In this document: piece by piece, positions 26,418 through 35,332 of the stretch | How the letters are laid out: every line of letters begins with the position of its first letter | Position numbering within the stretch: position 1 is the first letter of the stretch | Assembly: GCA_017412605.1 (NCBI GenBank) | Contig: JAFPWY010000010.1 | Location: forward strand, 1 to 64,000 | DNA length: 64,000 nucleotides | Direction: 5' to 3' | Source of the DNA: Fibrobacter sp. | GTDB lineage: Bacteria; Fibrobacterota; Fibrobacteria; Fibrobacterales; Fibrobacteraceae | The notes under the pieces: model-generated | Databases searched by the model: none | What the model was told of the DNA's origin: nothing | The model's input: only the letters and a program-made list of their open reading frames with translations | Made by a program: the position numbers and the translations under genes

Positions 26418-28760
26418 ATGCGCTTCCTTCATTTGTTTGCGTTGCTTTTAGTTGTACCCGCATTTCTTTTTGCTGCGGGTGATAACAACTATAAGATCAC
26501 ATTGGACAAGTTCAAGGTCGGCGCCAAGATGGAACCGACTGCTGGTCAGATAATCGATCTCCCGAAGGGCGTGCTTTCTATCCAGCCGGGTTTTCCGTTG
26601 AAGGAAAATACGATTTACCTCCGTCAGAAAAAGGGGTCGAAGGAATACAAGTGGTTTGCGGGAACGATTAATTCGGAAAACTTTGTGAAAGTCCATGCGT
26701 TCAGCCTTTCTGAAAATAGGCTGAAGGTGGGCGAGGTCGTGCTGATGCGTTTTTATGCCACGGGAAATTCCAAGGCGTTCCAGGACGAAACCGATATCTA
26801 TTTTGACAAGGAATACATCTATTCTACGCGTCTGCCCAAGTTGTTCTTTTTCAAGAATGGCCGTTGGCAGTTGTTGAAGGAAAGTGAAACTCCGTCTATT
26901 ATCGAGTTGAACTGGGGTGATGGTAAGACCGAAATTGCATCCGAGGATATTTCTGTCAAGAAGGGTGTGCGCTATTTACATCCGGTCGATGCTGGCCTTT
27001 ACACCTTTATCTTCATGAAAGATGGTTGCATGCCTTATGCAGAAATGGTGTCGGTCAAGTCGGCCTCTGTTCAAGTTGTTGCTCCGAAGCTTGTTTCTGC
27101 TGCGGTTTCGGGAAATGCCGCTCCGAAGTTGTCCGTGAACAAACAGATGCTGGACGCTGCGGCAAACCTGCAGGAAACAGAAGAACTGTACGACCGCTTT
27201 ACTGCTGAAACGCAGGGAGAAATTAAATCGGCGGATTCATCTGCATTCTACAAATTTTATCCGAAGCAGAAGAGCGCTTCTGCATTCATGACATCTCCGT
27301 CTTCCATGGAATACCGCAATTACGTCGCCCGCTATACGTCGAAGCGCAACGAGGCTTACGGCATGTGGAAGAAGGGACAAAATGCTGAAGTTGTCGCGCT
27401 GGAAACAGCGTTCAAACACAAGTTCGATAGCTTGCAGGCGCTGGAAAGCCGCATGTATGTTTGGCCGAATACAGTGAACCCGGTCTACCCGATTGCCGTT
27501 CCGGAATATTCTGCGGAATTGAGCCCGGCATCGGTTCAGATGCCCGACCAGTCTAATCCTCCCGCTCCGCTTCAGGAACCTCCTGCTCCGGTAGCACAAG
27601 GTGCTGAACCTGCTGCCCAGCCGGAAGCACCTCAGGTCCCGGCTGAAAAGATTGAACTTGTCATTGGCCACCCTGGCGATCGTTACGATTTCAAGTGGAC
27701 TGGCAAGGCGCTCGGGATGGATGCCGAGAATTTGATTACCCTGATTCGTGCGGGCAAGGTGAACATGATTGTCTCGCTGCAGAACGACAAGCCGGTCTGG
27801 ATATACCAGAACGATGCCGTGTCTAGCCGTCACCATTACCGCTATGTGAAAATGGAATTTGAATTCGGTGGGCAAATCTATCCGGGTGAAGGCGATTTCA
27901 TCTTGCCTTCCTATATCTTGAAACAGACTGAAGTTCAGGATTGGCTGCATCCGAAGCCGGTCGAGTCTTCTTCGTCGGCACAGCCGGTTTCGTCCTCTTC
28001 TTCTGTCCCCGAATTAATTGTCATTCCGCCGTCTTCTTCTTCCGAGGATTCTCGCATTATCCATGATGCCTTCCATGGCGATGTGGTGATGATTGATTCC
28101 GGTTCGTTCCGCTACAAGGGCCGTGTGGTTGACATGTCTCCGTTTGCGATACATGCGACGGAAGTGACGCAGAAGTTCTTTGCCGAAGTGATGTCTCGCC
28201 GGGATTCTGCTCAGCGTGTCGAAGACCGTTCCAAGTTCAAGGGCGACATGAAGCCTGTACATAATGTGACGTGGACCGTTGCGAAGGAATTCTGTGAGCA
28301 GCTAGGTGGCGATTTGCCTAGCGAAGCCCAATGGGAATTTGCTGGACGCGCCGACAACAACGAAGGTGCTCTTTGGGTGCTTGACGATGTTCCGGATCCC
28401 TCGAACTATGCGGTCTACAGGGACAATTCTTACAAGCTGGGCAAGAATTCTGAAGCCTACGGTCCGCAGCCGGTGGGCAAGAGGAAACCGAACGCATGGG
28501 GACTTTCCGACATGTCGGGTAACGTGGCTGAATGGACGCGTGACAGGCATTTCCCGATATCGTTCTGGCAGGAACGTTCCAACCCGACAGGTTCTATGTT
28601 CGGGTACCTGCGCGTGTTCAAGGGCGGTTCCTGGAAGGATTCTGAAAAGGACATAAACTTGGTTGAAACCGATGACGAGGATCCGCGTTATTGGTCTGAC
28701 CGGATTGGTTTCCGCTGTGTGTTCCCGCAAAAGGCAATCCAGAAAAAAGATGGAAAGTAA
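26418..28760 (+). CDS. Secreted protein with C-terminal FGE-sulfatase (SUMF1-type) domain
   Basis: 780 residues from the ATG at 26418 (AAAGGAG upstream). Signal peptide to about residue 20 (AFLFAA/GDN). The N-terminal half is beta-rich and not recognised. A helical stretch near 240-340 and a Pro/Ala-rich linker (about 370-410) follow, then two poly-Ser linkers near 520-550. Residues about 560-775 are an FGE/SUMF1 fold: VVMIDSGSFRYKG, HATEVTQKFFAEVM, NVTWTVAKEFCEQLGGDLPSEAQWE, LSDMSGNVAEWTRD and FKGGSWKD. The paired catalytic cysteines of true formylglycine enzymes are not evident, so it is more likely a binding or structural version, as in gliding proteins GldJ/GldK. That comparison is inference. 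Confidence 0.8.
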   Translation: MRFLHLFALLLVVPAFLFAAGDNNYKITLDKFKVGAKMEPTAGQIIDLPKGVLSIQPGFPLKENTIYLRQKKGSKEYKWFAGTINSENFVKVHAFSLSENRLKVGEVVLMRFYATGNSKAFQDETDIYFDKEYIYSTRLPKLFFFKNGRWQLLKESETPSIIELNWGDGKTEIASEDISVKKGVRYLHPVDAGLYTFIFMKDGCMPYAEMVSVKSASVQVVAPKLVSAAVSGNAAPKLSVNKQMLDAAANLQETEELYDRFTAETQGEIKSADSSAFYKFYPKQKSASAFMTSPSSMEYRNYVARYTSKRNEAYGMWKKGQNAEVVALETAFKHKFDSLQALESRMYVWPNTVNPVYPIAVPEYSAELSPASVQMPDQSNPPAPLQEPPAPVAQGAEPAAQPEAPQVPAEKIELVIGHPGDRYDFKWTGKALGMDAENLITLIRAGKVNMIVSLQNDKPVWIYQNDAVSSRHHYRYVKMEFEFGGQIYPGEGDFILPSYILKQTEVQDWLHPKPVESSSSAQPVSSSSSVPELIVIPPSSSSEDSRIIHDAFHGDVVMIDSGSFRYKGRVVDMSPFAIHATEVTQKFFAEVMSRRDSAQRVEDRSKFKGDMKPVHNVTWTVAKEFCEQLGGDLPSEAQWEFAGRADNNEGALWVLDDVPDPSNYAVYRDNSYKLGKNSEAYGPQPVGKRKPNAWGLSDMSGNVAEWTRDRHFPISFWQERSNPTGSMFGYLRVFKGGSWKDSEKDINLVETDDEDPRYWSDRIGFRCVFPQKAIQKKDGK

Positions 28761-29373
28761 AGTGGATAATAAACAGGAAAAAAAGTCTTTCAAGGATTCG
28801 AAGGAATTCAGCTTTTTCAAGAAAATAATAGCAGTCCCTTACTTGCTTGTACTGCTTGCGTTGCTGATGCCGCTTGCAAATGTGTCGTGCTCGTTTGACG
28901 AGGCGCAGTCAAAGCCGATTTTGGAAGCGAGCGTCTATGATTTGGCACTGGGTCTTAATTTGGATGAATCCCTTGCATCCGATGCGTCCAAGCAACTCCA
29001 CAATATGATTGACAAAAACGAGGCAACGCAGAAAAAGCTCACCTCGATCATGCCGAATTTCCCGAAGATGGAACCGATGAGTTATCTGTGGGGAATCGCG
29101 ATCGCCGTGTTGCTTGCCGCTGCGTTTACTTTTATTTCTCCGCTTGGCTCGCTTACGATGGGCATGCTCGCCATGTTCTCGCTGTGGGCTATGCTGATGC
29201 AACTGGGCGGGCTATGCTCGGCTATGGGCATCCCGATGCTGAAAGTAGATCCCGGAGTCGGCATCTATGCCGCGAGCGCATTAATCCTGGTAGGTTCCGC
29301 GATGAACCTAGCCGTGATTATACGCCCGATTGTCGAAGGCGTGCGCGCAAAGCGCATTGCAAAGAAGAAATAG
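28750..29373 (+). CDS. Four-helix integral membrane protein, unknown
   Basis: 207 residues from the ATG at 28750, overlapping the end of the FGE-fold gene. A charged N-terminus is followed by hydrophobic segments near residues 33-53, 118-138, 141-162 and 172-195. The loop between the first two (VSCSFDEAQSKPILEASVYDLALGLNLDE) is polar and likely periplasmic. I recognise no domain. Overlap suggests co-translation with the FGE-fold protein. A GTG at 28762 is an alternative start. Confidence 0.65.
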   Translation: MESKVDNKQEKKSFKDSKEFSFFKKIIAVPYLLVLLALLMPLANVSCSFDEAQSKPILEASVYDLALGLNLDESLASDASKQLHNMIDKNEATQKKLTSIMPNFPKMEPMSYLWGIAIAVLLAAAFTFISPLGSLTMGMLAMFSLWAMLMQLGGLCSAMGIPMLKVDPGVGIYAASALILVGSAMNLAVIIRPIVEGVRAKRIAKKK

Positions 29374-29393
29374 CGTGAAAAAGGAGTAGGACC

Positions 29394-31142
29394 GTGAAAA
29401 AATTGTTGGCGATAGGCTCCCTTGTGCTTTTTTTTGCAGGATGCTCTGAAACTTCTAGCTCCAGTTCATCTGAAAAACAGGATGATTCCGATTCGTATGA
29501 TAACTCCGCATATTGCCATGACAAATATGGCATTACGGAGGAGGATTCTTGGACGACCGACCTTTCTGACAGCAGTTATGTCGTAGATGGTCTCTGTGAC
29601 TATATGTCTATGTACATGCGTAATATGTTCTCCTTTTTTGCAAATTGCGTGTCTTCTAGTTTCAGTGAATCTAATAACCGTATTGAAATGGAAATTTCCA
29701 CTGAAAGTGGAACTAAGCATATTTGGACTGATATTTCTGGGTGTAAGCATAGGATAGGAAGTGCCGGAGATTTCAAGGATTGGGTTGCTAGTTTGAGCGA
29801 TTGGACATTTGATGATTGCGTTTGCAAAGAAGAAAACGGCGAGACCTACTATTTAAAAAGGAGCCCAAGAAAAGAGAAAAAAAGTTCCAGTTCTTCGACG
29901 GTAAGTTCGGAATCTTCGACACAAGTTTCATCGTCTAGTAAAAAAACGGCTCCGGCTGTGCAAAGTTCCAGTGCCATGAGTAGTTCAAGTGAAGCGCAGA
30001 AAGACAGCTCTGAAACAGACTACTCGTTTATTAAGGAACAATGTACAAGGAAAACTGCTAATCTGAAAGTTTCTTATGACGGGACATATTATGAATGCGA
30101 ATACTGGTATTTAAATTGGACCAAGGTTGATGAAGATTCTTTGCTGCCGCCAGAAAAAGAGGGGAAAATCTGTAAAGAAGATTTGTTCAATACGATGGAA
30201 GTATATGACAAAGATTTTTATGTCTGTGACACAATAAATGCATGGCGTTTGCTGAAAAGCATAGAGTCTGCTCCGTATAGATATAAGGATAGTCTCGGAA
30301 ACTGTGATACGATTTCTAATAAGGTTCTTCACTGGAACGAAGCGGATAGCGCGTTTTTTGGTTGCACAAATGTTGACGGGGTTGAAGAATGGAAACAGGT
30401 CATTGTGGAACCGTACCCTACTTACCTTTTACCGGTGTCGTTTGATAGGGAGAAAATTGCGGGTCAGAGTTTAGGTGATTCTTTGTATAAAGTAACTATA
30501 GATGGAATCGAATATCGCTTTTATTCCAAGATTAGGGGTAGTCAATATTACTTTTTCTTGACAAATGTGGTGATTGATGACGTTGATTATGCAGCAAGTA
30601 CGCGTGGTCGTCAAATATTTTTGCATGGCGAACTGGGAAACGATACTATTTTGTTGAATTCGATTCAAAACAAAAGTTCCTCGTTTGATGATTTTTATGC
30701 TGGATGGACGGAGCGCATCAGTCAAGATTGCCGTTGTGGCGGTAAAACCGTCGAAGTGAATGATTCTTTAGTCTCTGTCGTGCGCTATAAGGAAAGCGTC
30801 TATATGGATTATGAAACGGCCAAGACGTCATGCCCTAGAGGGTATCGTCTTCCCGACACGACCGAATTTAAGAGCTTCTTGAAATACAAAACATCCTACG
30901 CCCAATATCGAAATGATGCTCCGATAATTTGGATGTTTGGGTTAGACAGAGTAGCTTCTTGTTCGCCGCATTATGAAATATATGCGGATGTATTTTGGAC
31001 AAGTACCGAAAAGGATTCCGGAACGCAATATTGCTTTGAAACCGCGATGAATGGCGTTACTATGGATGAAAAAGCATCGCGCATTGTAGAATGCCCCAAA
31101 GACTTGTACCCTATGGTACAAACCCTCTGTATTCAAGAATAA
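29394..31142 (+). CDS. FISUMP-domain lipoprotein
   Basis: 582 residues from a GTG start with AAGGAG upstream. The lipobox FAGC is followed by Ser-rich linkers (residues about 22-30 and 165-205). The middle part has Cys-containing modules of about 40 residues (GKICKEDLFNTMEVYDKDFYVC...). The C-terminal part (about 330-580) is FISUMP-like: CRCGGKTVEVNDSLVSVVRYKE, TAKTSCPRGYRLPDTTEF and a terminal VFWTSTEKDS region. Base composition is more AT-rich than its neighbours. It lies 20 bases after the membrane protein gene, probably in one unit with it. Confidence 0.8.
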   Translation: MKKLLAIGSLVLFFAGCSETSSSSSSEKQDDSDSYDNSAYCHDKYGITEEDSWTTDLSDSSYVVDGLCDYMSMYMRNMFSFFANCVSSSFSESNNRIEMEISTESGTKHIWTDISGCKHRIGSAGDFKDWVASLSDWTFDDCVCKEENGETYYLKRSPRKEKKSSSSSTVSSESSTQVSSSSKKTAPAVQSSSAMSSSSEAQKDSSETDYSFIKEQCTRKTANLKVSYDGTYYECEYWYLNWTKVDEDSLLPPEKEGKICKEDLFNTMEVYDKDFYVCDTINAWRLLKSIESAPYRYKDSLGNCDTISNKVLHWNEADSAFFGCTNVDGVEEWKQVIVEPYPTYLLPVSFDREKIAGQSLGDSLYKVTIDGIEYRFYSKIRGSQYYFFLTNVVIDDVDYAASTRGRQIFLHGELGNDTILLNSIQNKSSSFDDFYAGWTERISQDCRCGGKTVEVNDSLVSVVRYKESVYMDYETAKTSCPRGYRLPDTTEFKSFLKYKTSYAQYRNDAPIIWMFGLDRVASCSPHYEIYADVFWTSTEKDSGTQYCFETAMNGVTMDEKASRIVECPKDLYPMVQTLCIQE

Positions 31143-31149
31143 GTAAAAG

Positions 31150-31206
31150 CCTAAACATAAAGGCTCGAGCTTCGAACCCCGAGCCCCGAGCCTCGAGCCT
31201 CGAACC
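31150..31206. repeat. Intergenic CGAG-word repeat
   Basis: Successive variants of CTCGAGC, CCCCGAGC and CTTCGAAC fill the gap between two convergent genes. No poly-T terminator is visible. Confidence 0.5.
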
Positions 31207-31210
31207 TTAA

Positions 31211-32308
31211 TTACACATTGAACAGGAAGTACATGATGTCGCCATCTTGTACTAGGTAGTCCTTGCCTTCGGTACGGACAAGGCCTGCTTCCTTGGCGGC
31301 GTTCCAGCTGCCGTGCTTGAGGAAGTCTGCGTAGCTCAGCGTTTCGGCACGGATGAAACCGCGTTCGAAGTCGGTGTGGATGACGCCTGCGCACTGTGGT
31401 GCTTTGTAGCCTGCGTGGAACGTCCAGGCGCGGCATTCCTTTTCGCCGGCGGTGAAGAACGTGCGGAGGCCGAGGATTTCGTAGCCCTTGCGCACGACGG
31501 CGTCGAGGCCCGATTCCTTCATGCCAAGTTCCTTGAGGAATTCAGCCTTGTCGGCGGGTTCCATGGCGGAGAGTTCTTCTTCGATCTTTCCGCTGATGAC
31601 GATGACTTCGTGACCGTTCTTGGCGGCGTATTCCTTGAGCTGGTCCACATAGGCGTTGCCTGTGAGGATGTCGTCTTCCTTGACGTTAGCGCAGTAGAAC
31701 AGCGGCTTGGCGGTGAGGAGCGCGAGGTCTTTGACGACGCCGATCATTTCGTCGCTGTCGTTCATGACGGTGCGTGCGGAGCGGCCTTCTTCGAGTGTCT
31801 TCTTCAAGAGTTCGCAGGCGGCGAGGCGAGCCTTTGCTTCGGCGTTACCGGTGCGGGCGCCCTTGGCTTCGGTGGCAAGGCGTTTCTCGACGGAGTCGAG
31901 GTCCTTGAGGATAAGTTCCGTTTCGATGACTTCCACATCGCGAACCGGGTCCACGGAACCACTCACGTGTACGATGTTCTCGTCGTCGAAGCAGCGGATG
32001 ACTTCCATGATGGCTTCGCATTCGCGGATGTGGGTGAGGAACTGGTTGCCGAGACCTTCGCCCTGGGCGGCGCCCTTCACGAGGCCTGCGATGTCGACGA
32101 ATTCCGTGACGGCGGGGACGATGGACTTGGGATTGTAGACCTTCACGAGTTCATCGAGGCGGCTGTCGGGGACGCTGACCATGCCCACGTTCGGCTCGAT
32201 GGTGCAGAAGGGGTAGTTCGCGGCTTCGGCGCCGGCGTTGGTGATAGCGTTAAAGATGGTGGACTTGCCCACGTTGGGGAGGCCTACGATGCCGCATTTG
32301 AAACCCAT
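31211..32308 (-). CDS. ychF: Redox-regulated ATPase YchF (OLA1/Obg family)
   Basis: 365 residues from the ATG at 32308 (GGAG upstream), the normal length. The G1 motif GLPNVGKST is at residues 8-16, and DIAGLVKGAAQGEGLGNQFL is G3. The usual NKxD is replaced by NVKE, the change that gives this family its ATP preference. The C-terminal TGS domain ends in YLVQDGDIMYFLFNV. It binds ribosomes and is nearly universal. Extra upstream codons in the open frame lack a ribosome site. Confidence 0.95.
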   Translation of the reverse strand: MGFKCGIVGLPNVGKSTIFNAITNAGAEAANYPFCTIEPNVGMVSVPDSRLDELVKVYNPKSIVPAVTEFVDIAGLVKGAAQGEGLGNQFLTHIRECEAIMEVIRCFDDENIVHVSGSVDPVRDVEVIETELILKDLDSVEKRLATEAKGARTGNAEAKARLAACELLKKTLEEGRSARTVMNDSDEMIGVVKDLALLTAKPLFYCANVKEDDILTGNAYVDQLKEYAAKNGHEVIVISGKIEEELSAMEPADKAEFLKELGMKESGLDAVVRKGYEILGLRTFFTAGEKECRAWTFHAGYKAPQCAGVIHTDFERGFIRAETLSYADFLKHGSWNAAKEAGLVRTEGKDYLVQDGDIMYFLFNV

Positions 32309-32353
32309 GATAATCTCCAGTTTTGTGCAGGCTAACGCCCGCTTTTTCCGACC

Positions 32354-32361
32354 CAAAGGTA
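32354..32361 (-). promoter_or_regulatory. Likely ychF -7 promoter element
   Basis: TACCTTTG on the minus strand, an exact TAnnTTTG, 45 bases before the ATG. A TTGAGG lies 22 bases further upstream. Confidence 0.45.
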
Positions 32362-32474
32362 GTAATTTTGGTGGTGCTTGCCTCCTCAAATGTTTAAGGG
32401 TCCCTGTTTTCTGTTGGTAACGAATGTAAACATTTTTTATCTGGACGTGGCTGAAATTATCCATGTTTCGTTTT

Positions 32475-32489
32475 TTGACATTTTGTCAA
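32475..32489. promoter_or_regulatory. Palindrome TTGACA-TTT-TGTCAA, possible operator
   Basis: A perfect 6-bp inverted repeat with a 3-base centre, about 127 bases before the CE15 esterase gene. It lies in the 307-base gap between ychF and CE15, which also holds a T tract and AT-rich promoter-like DNA at 32520-32545 but no gene. Confidence 0.4.
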
Positions 32490-32615
32490 TAATCCAAAAA
32501 TCCGATTCTGCGTGATTGCTCATATAAATAGATAAGTTATATACATCCCTAGGCTTCTAGGGGGTTGGTTTAGAGCAGTTGGTTTGGAGTTCCTTTGGTT
32601 TTTGGAGGACCGTTT

Positions 32616-34184
32616 ATGCGTAGTGCCGTTATAAGTGCAGTTGTTCTGGGTTTATGCGGTTACGCATTCTCTCAGGTTCCCCTCAATTTCGATACGGAAA
32701 ACCGTGGCAAGGACTTGGGCGCCAAGGCTGGCGAGCTCAAGGAAAATAAAAAACTGCCCAATCCGTTCGAATTCAATGACGGATCCAAGGTCGCTACTTT
32801 CGACGACTGGAGCAAACGCCGCAATGAAATCAAGGCGGATATCGAAAAGTACGAGATTGGCGAGAAGCCGATTCCTTCTGATGTTACGGCAACGTATAGC
32901 GGCGGCACCCTCACGGTGACTGTCAAGGAAGGTGGCAAGACCGCGACGATTACTTCTAAGTTCAGTATTCCTTCTGGAGAGGGCCCGCATCCGATTATCA
33001 TAGGTATGAATAGCGGTACGGGCTCGCTTTCTTCTAGCATTTTTAGCGGCTTTGTTCAGGTGCCCTTCAGCCATGATCAGGTGGCCAAATATTCCATGAA
33101 CGGCCAGAAGGACACGGGCGTAGGTTTCTACAAATTCTATGGTGATAAGAATTCCAATGGTGACTATTCAGCATGGTCTTGGGGCGTGAGCCGCCTGATT
33201 GACGGCCTTGCACTGATTGCCGAAGAACATCACCTTGACATGAGCAAAATCGCGGTGACGGGTTGTTCCTACGCGGGCAAGATGGCCCTCTTTGCAGGAG
33301 CCTTTGATGAACGCGTGACGCTTACCATTGCCCAGGAATCGGGTGGCGGTGGCATCAACTCCTGGCGTACCTCGGATGATTTTGCCAAGCGCGGCACGAA
33401 CATCGAAAAAATCGACAATACGAACTACAGCTGGTTCATGCAGAGCCTGCAGCGTCAGGATCCCTACAAGCTCCCGCACGACCACCACGAACTTATTGCC
33501 ATGATTGCCCCGCGTGCAGTGATTGCTCTCGGTAACCCCGGTTACGAATGGCTTGGCGACGAATCGGGTTACAAGTCCATGATGGCGGCGACCGAAGTGT
33601 GGAAGGCCATGGGTATTGAAGACCGTATTGGTTTCGACTTTACCGGTGGTCATGAACACTGCCAGGCAGCTTTGAGCCAGACCAAGTCGGTGACCGCATT
33701 TGTGGACAAGTTCCTCCGCAACAAGGAAGCCAATACGGATATCCACGTGAAGCCCACTAATGGTAAGGGTTTCAAGATAGACAACTATGCTGACTGGATC
33801 GACTGGGAAACTCCGACCATCAAGTACGAAGCGTCCACCACGACAACGCCTCCTGAGGATTCCACGACGACGCCTTCTGTGAATGACTCGACTAAGACTA
33901 CGCCGGGTGATACTTCTGCAACCGATTCCACCAAGAAGCCTTTGTTCTCGGCTGTGAGAGGTGTTGCTCCTGTTGCCGAAATCGATATTGTCGGTAATTT
34001 CCTCGCTCTGTCCGGAGCTCCTGTAGGTGCCGTAGTCAAGCTGTTCGACCTCCAGGGTCACTTGGTCAGTGTCTTGGGCGAGAATGGCGGATTGATTCCG
34101 CGTTCCGGAAAGTTCGTTGCCATGGTGCTCAGTTCCAATGGTTCTGTGCTCATGACGAAGAGTTTTACCCATAGGGCTCGTTAG
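32616..34184 (+). CDS. CE15 glucuronoyl esterase with C-terminal sorting-like domain
   Basis: 522 residues from the ATG at 32616 (GGAGG upstream). Signal peptide to about residue 20 (YAFS/Q). The alpha/beta-hydrolase domain spans about 25-395, with nucleophile Ser218 in VTGCSYAGKMAL and the catalytic His in GGHEHCQA (His346 or 348). Family CE15 cleaves ester bonds between lignin alcohols and 4-O-methylglucuronic acid on xylan. A Thr/Pro/Asp linker (about 405-445) leads to a C-terminal beta domain (VVKLFDLQGHLVSVLGENG ... KSFTHRAR) resembling type IX secretion sorting domains, so it is probably exported to the surface. CE6 follows 17 bases downstream. Confidence 0.87.
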   Translation: MRSAVISAVVLGLCGYAFSQVPLNFDTENRGKDLGAKAGELKENKKLPNPFEFNDGSKVATFDDWSKRRNEIKADIEKYEIGEKPIPSDVTATYSGGTLTVTVKEGGKTATITSKFSIPSGEGPHPIIIGMNSGTGSLSSSIFSGFVQVPFSHDQVAKYSMNGQKDTGVGFYKFYGDKNSNGDYSAWSWGVSRLIDGLALIAEEHHLDMSKIAVTGCSYAGKMALFAGAFDERVTLTIAQESGGGGINSWRTSDDFAKRGTNIEKIDNTNYSWFMQSLQRQDPYKLPHDHHELIAMIAPRAVIALGNPGYEWLGDESGYKSMMAATEVWKAMGIEDRIGFDFTGGHEHCQAALSQTKSVTAFVDKFLRNKEANTDIHVKPTNGKGFKIDNYADWIDWETPTIKYEASTTTTPPEDSTTTPSVNDSTKTTPGDTSATDSTKKPLFSAVRGVAPVAEIDIVGNFLALSGAPVGAVVKLFDLQGHLVSVLGENGGLIPRSGKFVAMVLSSNGSVLMTKSFTHRAR

Positions 34185-34201
34185 TTTGTACGAGAAGTAA
34201 A

Positions 34202-35332
34202 ATGCATAAATCTATTTTTCCTGCGTTTGTTGTTGCTGCCACAGTTTCCTTGAGCTTTGCCCAGGACCCGAACCTCCACATTTATCTTGCCTATGGGCAG
34301 TCCAATATGTCCGGTCAGGCGGATGTGACCGCAGCCGACCGTGCGGAGGATCCGCGCTTCCTGGTCTTGCGTGCGGCAAACCATTCGAATCAAAAGGTTG
34401 GAGAGTTTTACCCTGCTGCACCGCCAATGGGGCATAGTGCTTCCAAGGTGGGCATCGTGGATATTTTCGGCCGCAAGATGGTGAAGGAATTGCCCGACAG
34501 CATCAAGATTGCTGTCGCGAACATCGCCATTGGCGGCCAGAGCATCGACTTGTTCGACAAGGACCGCAACAAGACGTATGTCCAGAATGCAAAGAACAAG
34601 GGCGACACGTGGTGGATCCAGTATCTGGACGAATACGGTGGCGACCTCTACAAGCGCATTGTGGAAATGGGAAAGATTGCAAAGGAAAAGGGCGTCATCA
34701 AGGGGTTCCTTTTCCATCAGGGCGAGGCGGACTACCAGATGAACGACTGGCCCAAGCGTGTCAAGAAAGTTTACGACGATCTTATTAAGGATTTGGGATT
34801 AGACTCGACAAAGGTGCCTATCCTTGTTGGGGAACTGGCAACAACCGCTGCGGGTGGAGATCTGGGCTGGCGAAACAGTGCAGTTGCCGAAGCGGCGAGT
34901 CTAATCCCTAATGGTCATCTCATTTCGGCAGAAGGATGCCCCGCGTTGAAGGAGCCCAACTATACGCTCCACTTTACGCGTCAGGGTTACGAAACGTTCG
35001 GTGAACGCTATGCCGAAAAGATGCTCGAACTGCTGAAGAAGGCCGAGCCGGAAGTTCCGCCGGCTGATACTTCGGCAAAAGACACTACGGTTGCTGCCGC
35101 TGATTCGTCTGTGAAGGATTCTTCTGTTTCTGTTGCAGATACTTCGAAGGTTGCTGCAGATACTTCAACGACTGCTATTCACAATTCAAAATCCACGGAA
35201 TTAGCCATAAGATACTCCTCCAAAAACAACGGCCATCTTATCTACGATGAAAAACGCCATAAGGTGTTTATCAGCGTAGAAAAAAATGGTCGAAAATGGC
35301 TAATCGATGTCACGGGGGGTCGGAACAGGTAA
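34202..35332 (+). CDS. CE6 acetyl xylan esterase (SGNH/SASA type)
   Basis: 376 residues. Signal peptide to residue 20 (SLSFA/Q). Catalytic Ser34 lies in YGQSNMSG; FHQGEADYQM is the second conserved block; HFTRQGYETFG carries the catalytic His. These are marks of family CE6, which removes acetyl groups from xylan. After the domain (to about residue 280) comes a linker of TSAKDTT-like repeats and a short tail (HKVFISVEKNGRKWLIDV) that may be a reduced sorting domain. It is in an operon with CE15, so the pair attacks two kinds of xylan side-group ester. Confidence 0.88.
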   Translation: MHKSIFPAFVVAATVSLSFAQDPNLHIYLAYGQSNMSGQADVTAADRAEDPRFLVLRAANHSNQKVGEFYPAAPPMGHSASKVGIVDIFGRKMVKELPDSIKIAVANIAIGGQSIDLFDKDRNKTYVQNAKNKGDTWWIQYLDEYGGDLYKRIVEMGKIAKEKGVIKGFLFHQGEADYQMNDWPKRVKKVYDDLIKDLGLDSTKVPILVGELATTAAGGDLGWRNSAVAEAASLIPNGHLISAEGCPALKEPNYTLHFTRQGYETFGERYAEKMLELLKKAEPEVPPADTSAKDTTVAAADSSVKDSSVSVADTSKVAADTSTTAIHNSKSTELAIRYSSKNNGHLIYDEKRHKVFISVEKNGRKWLIDVTGGRNR

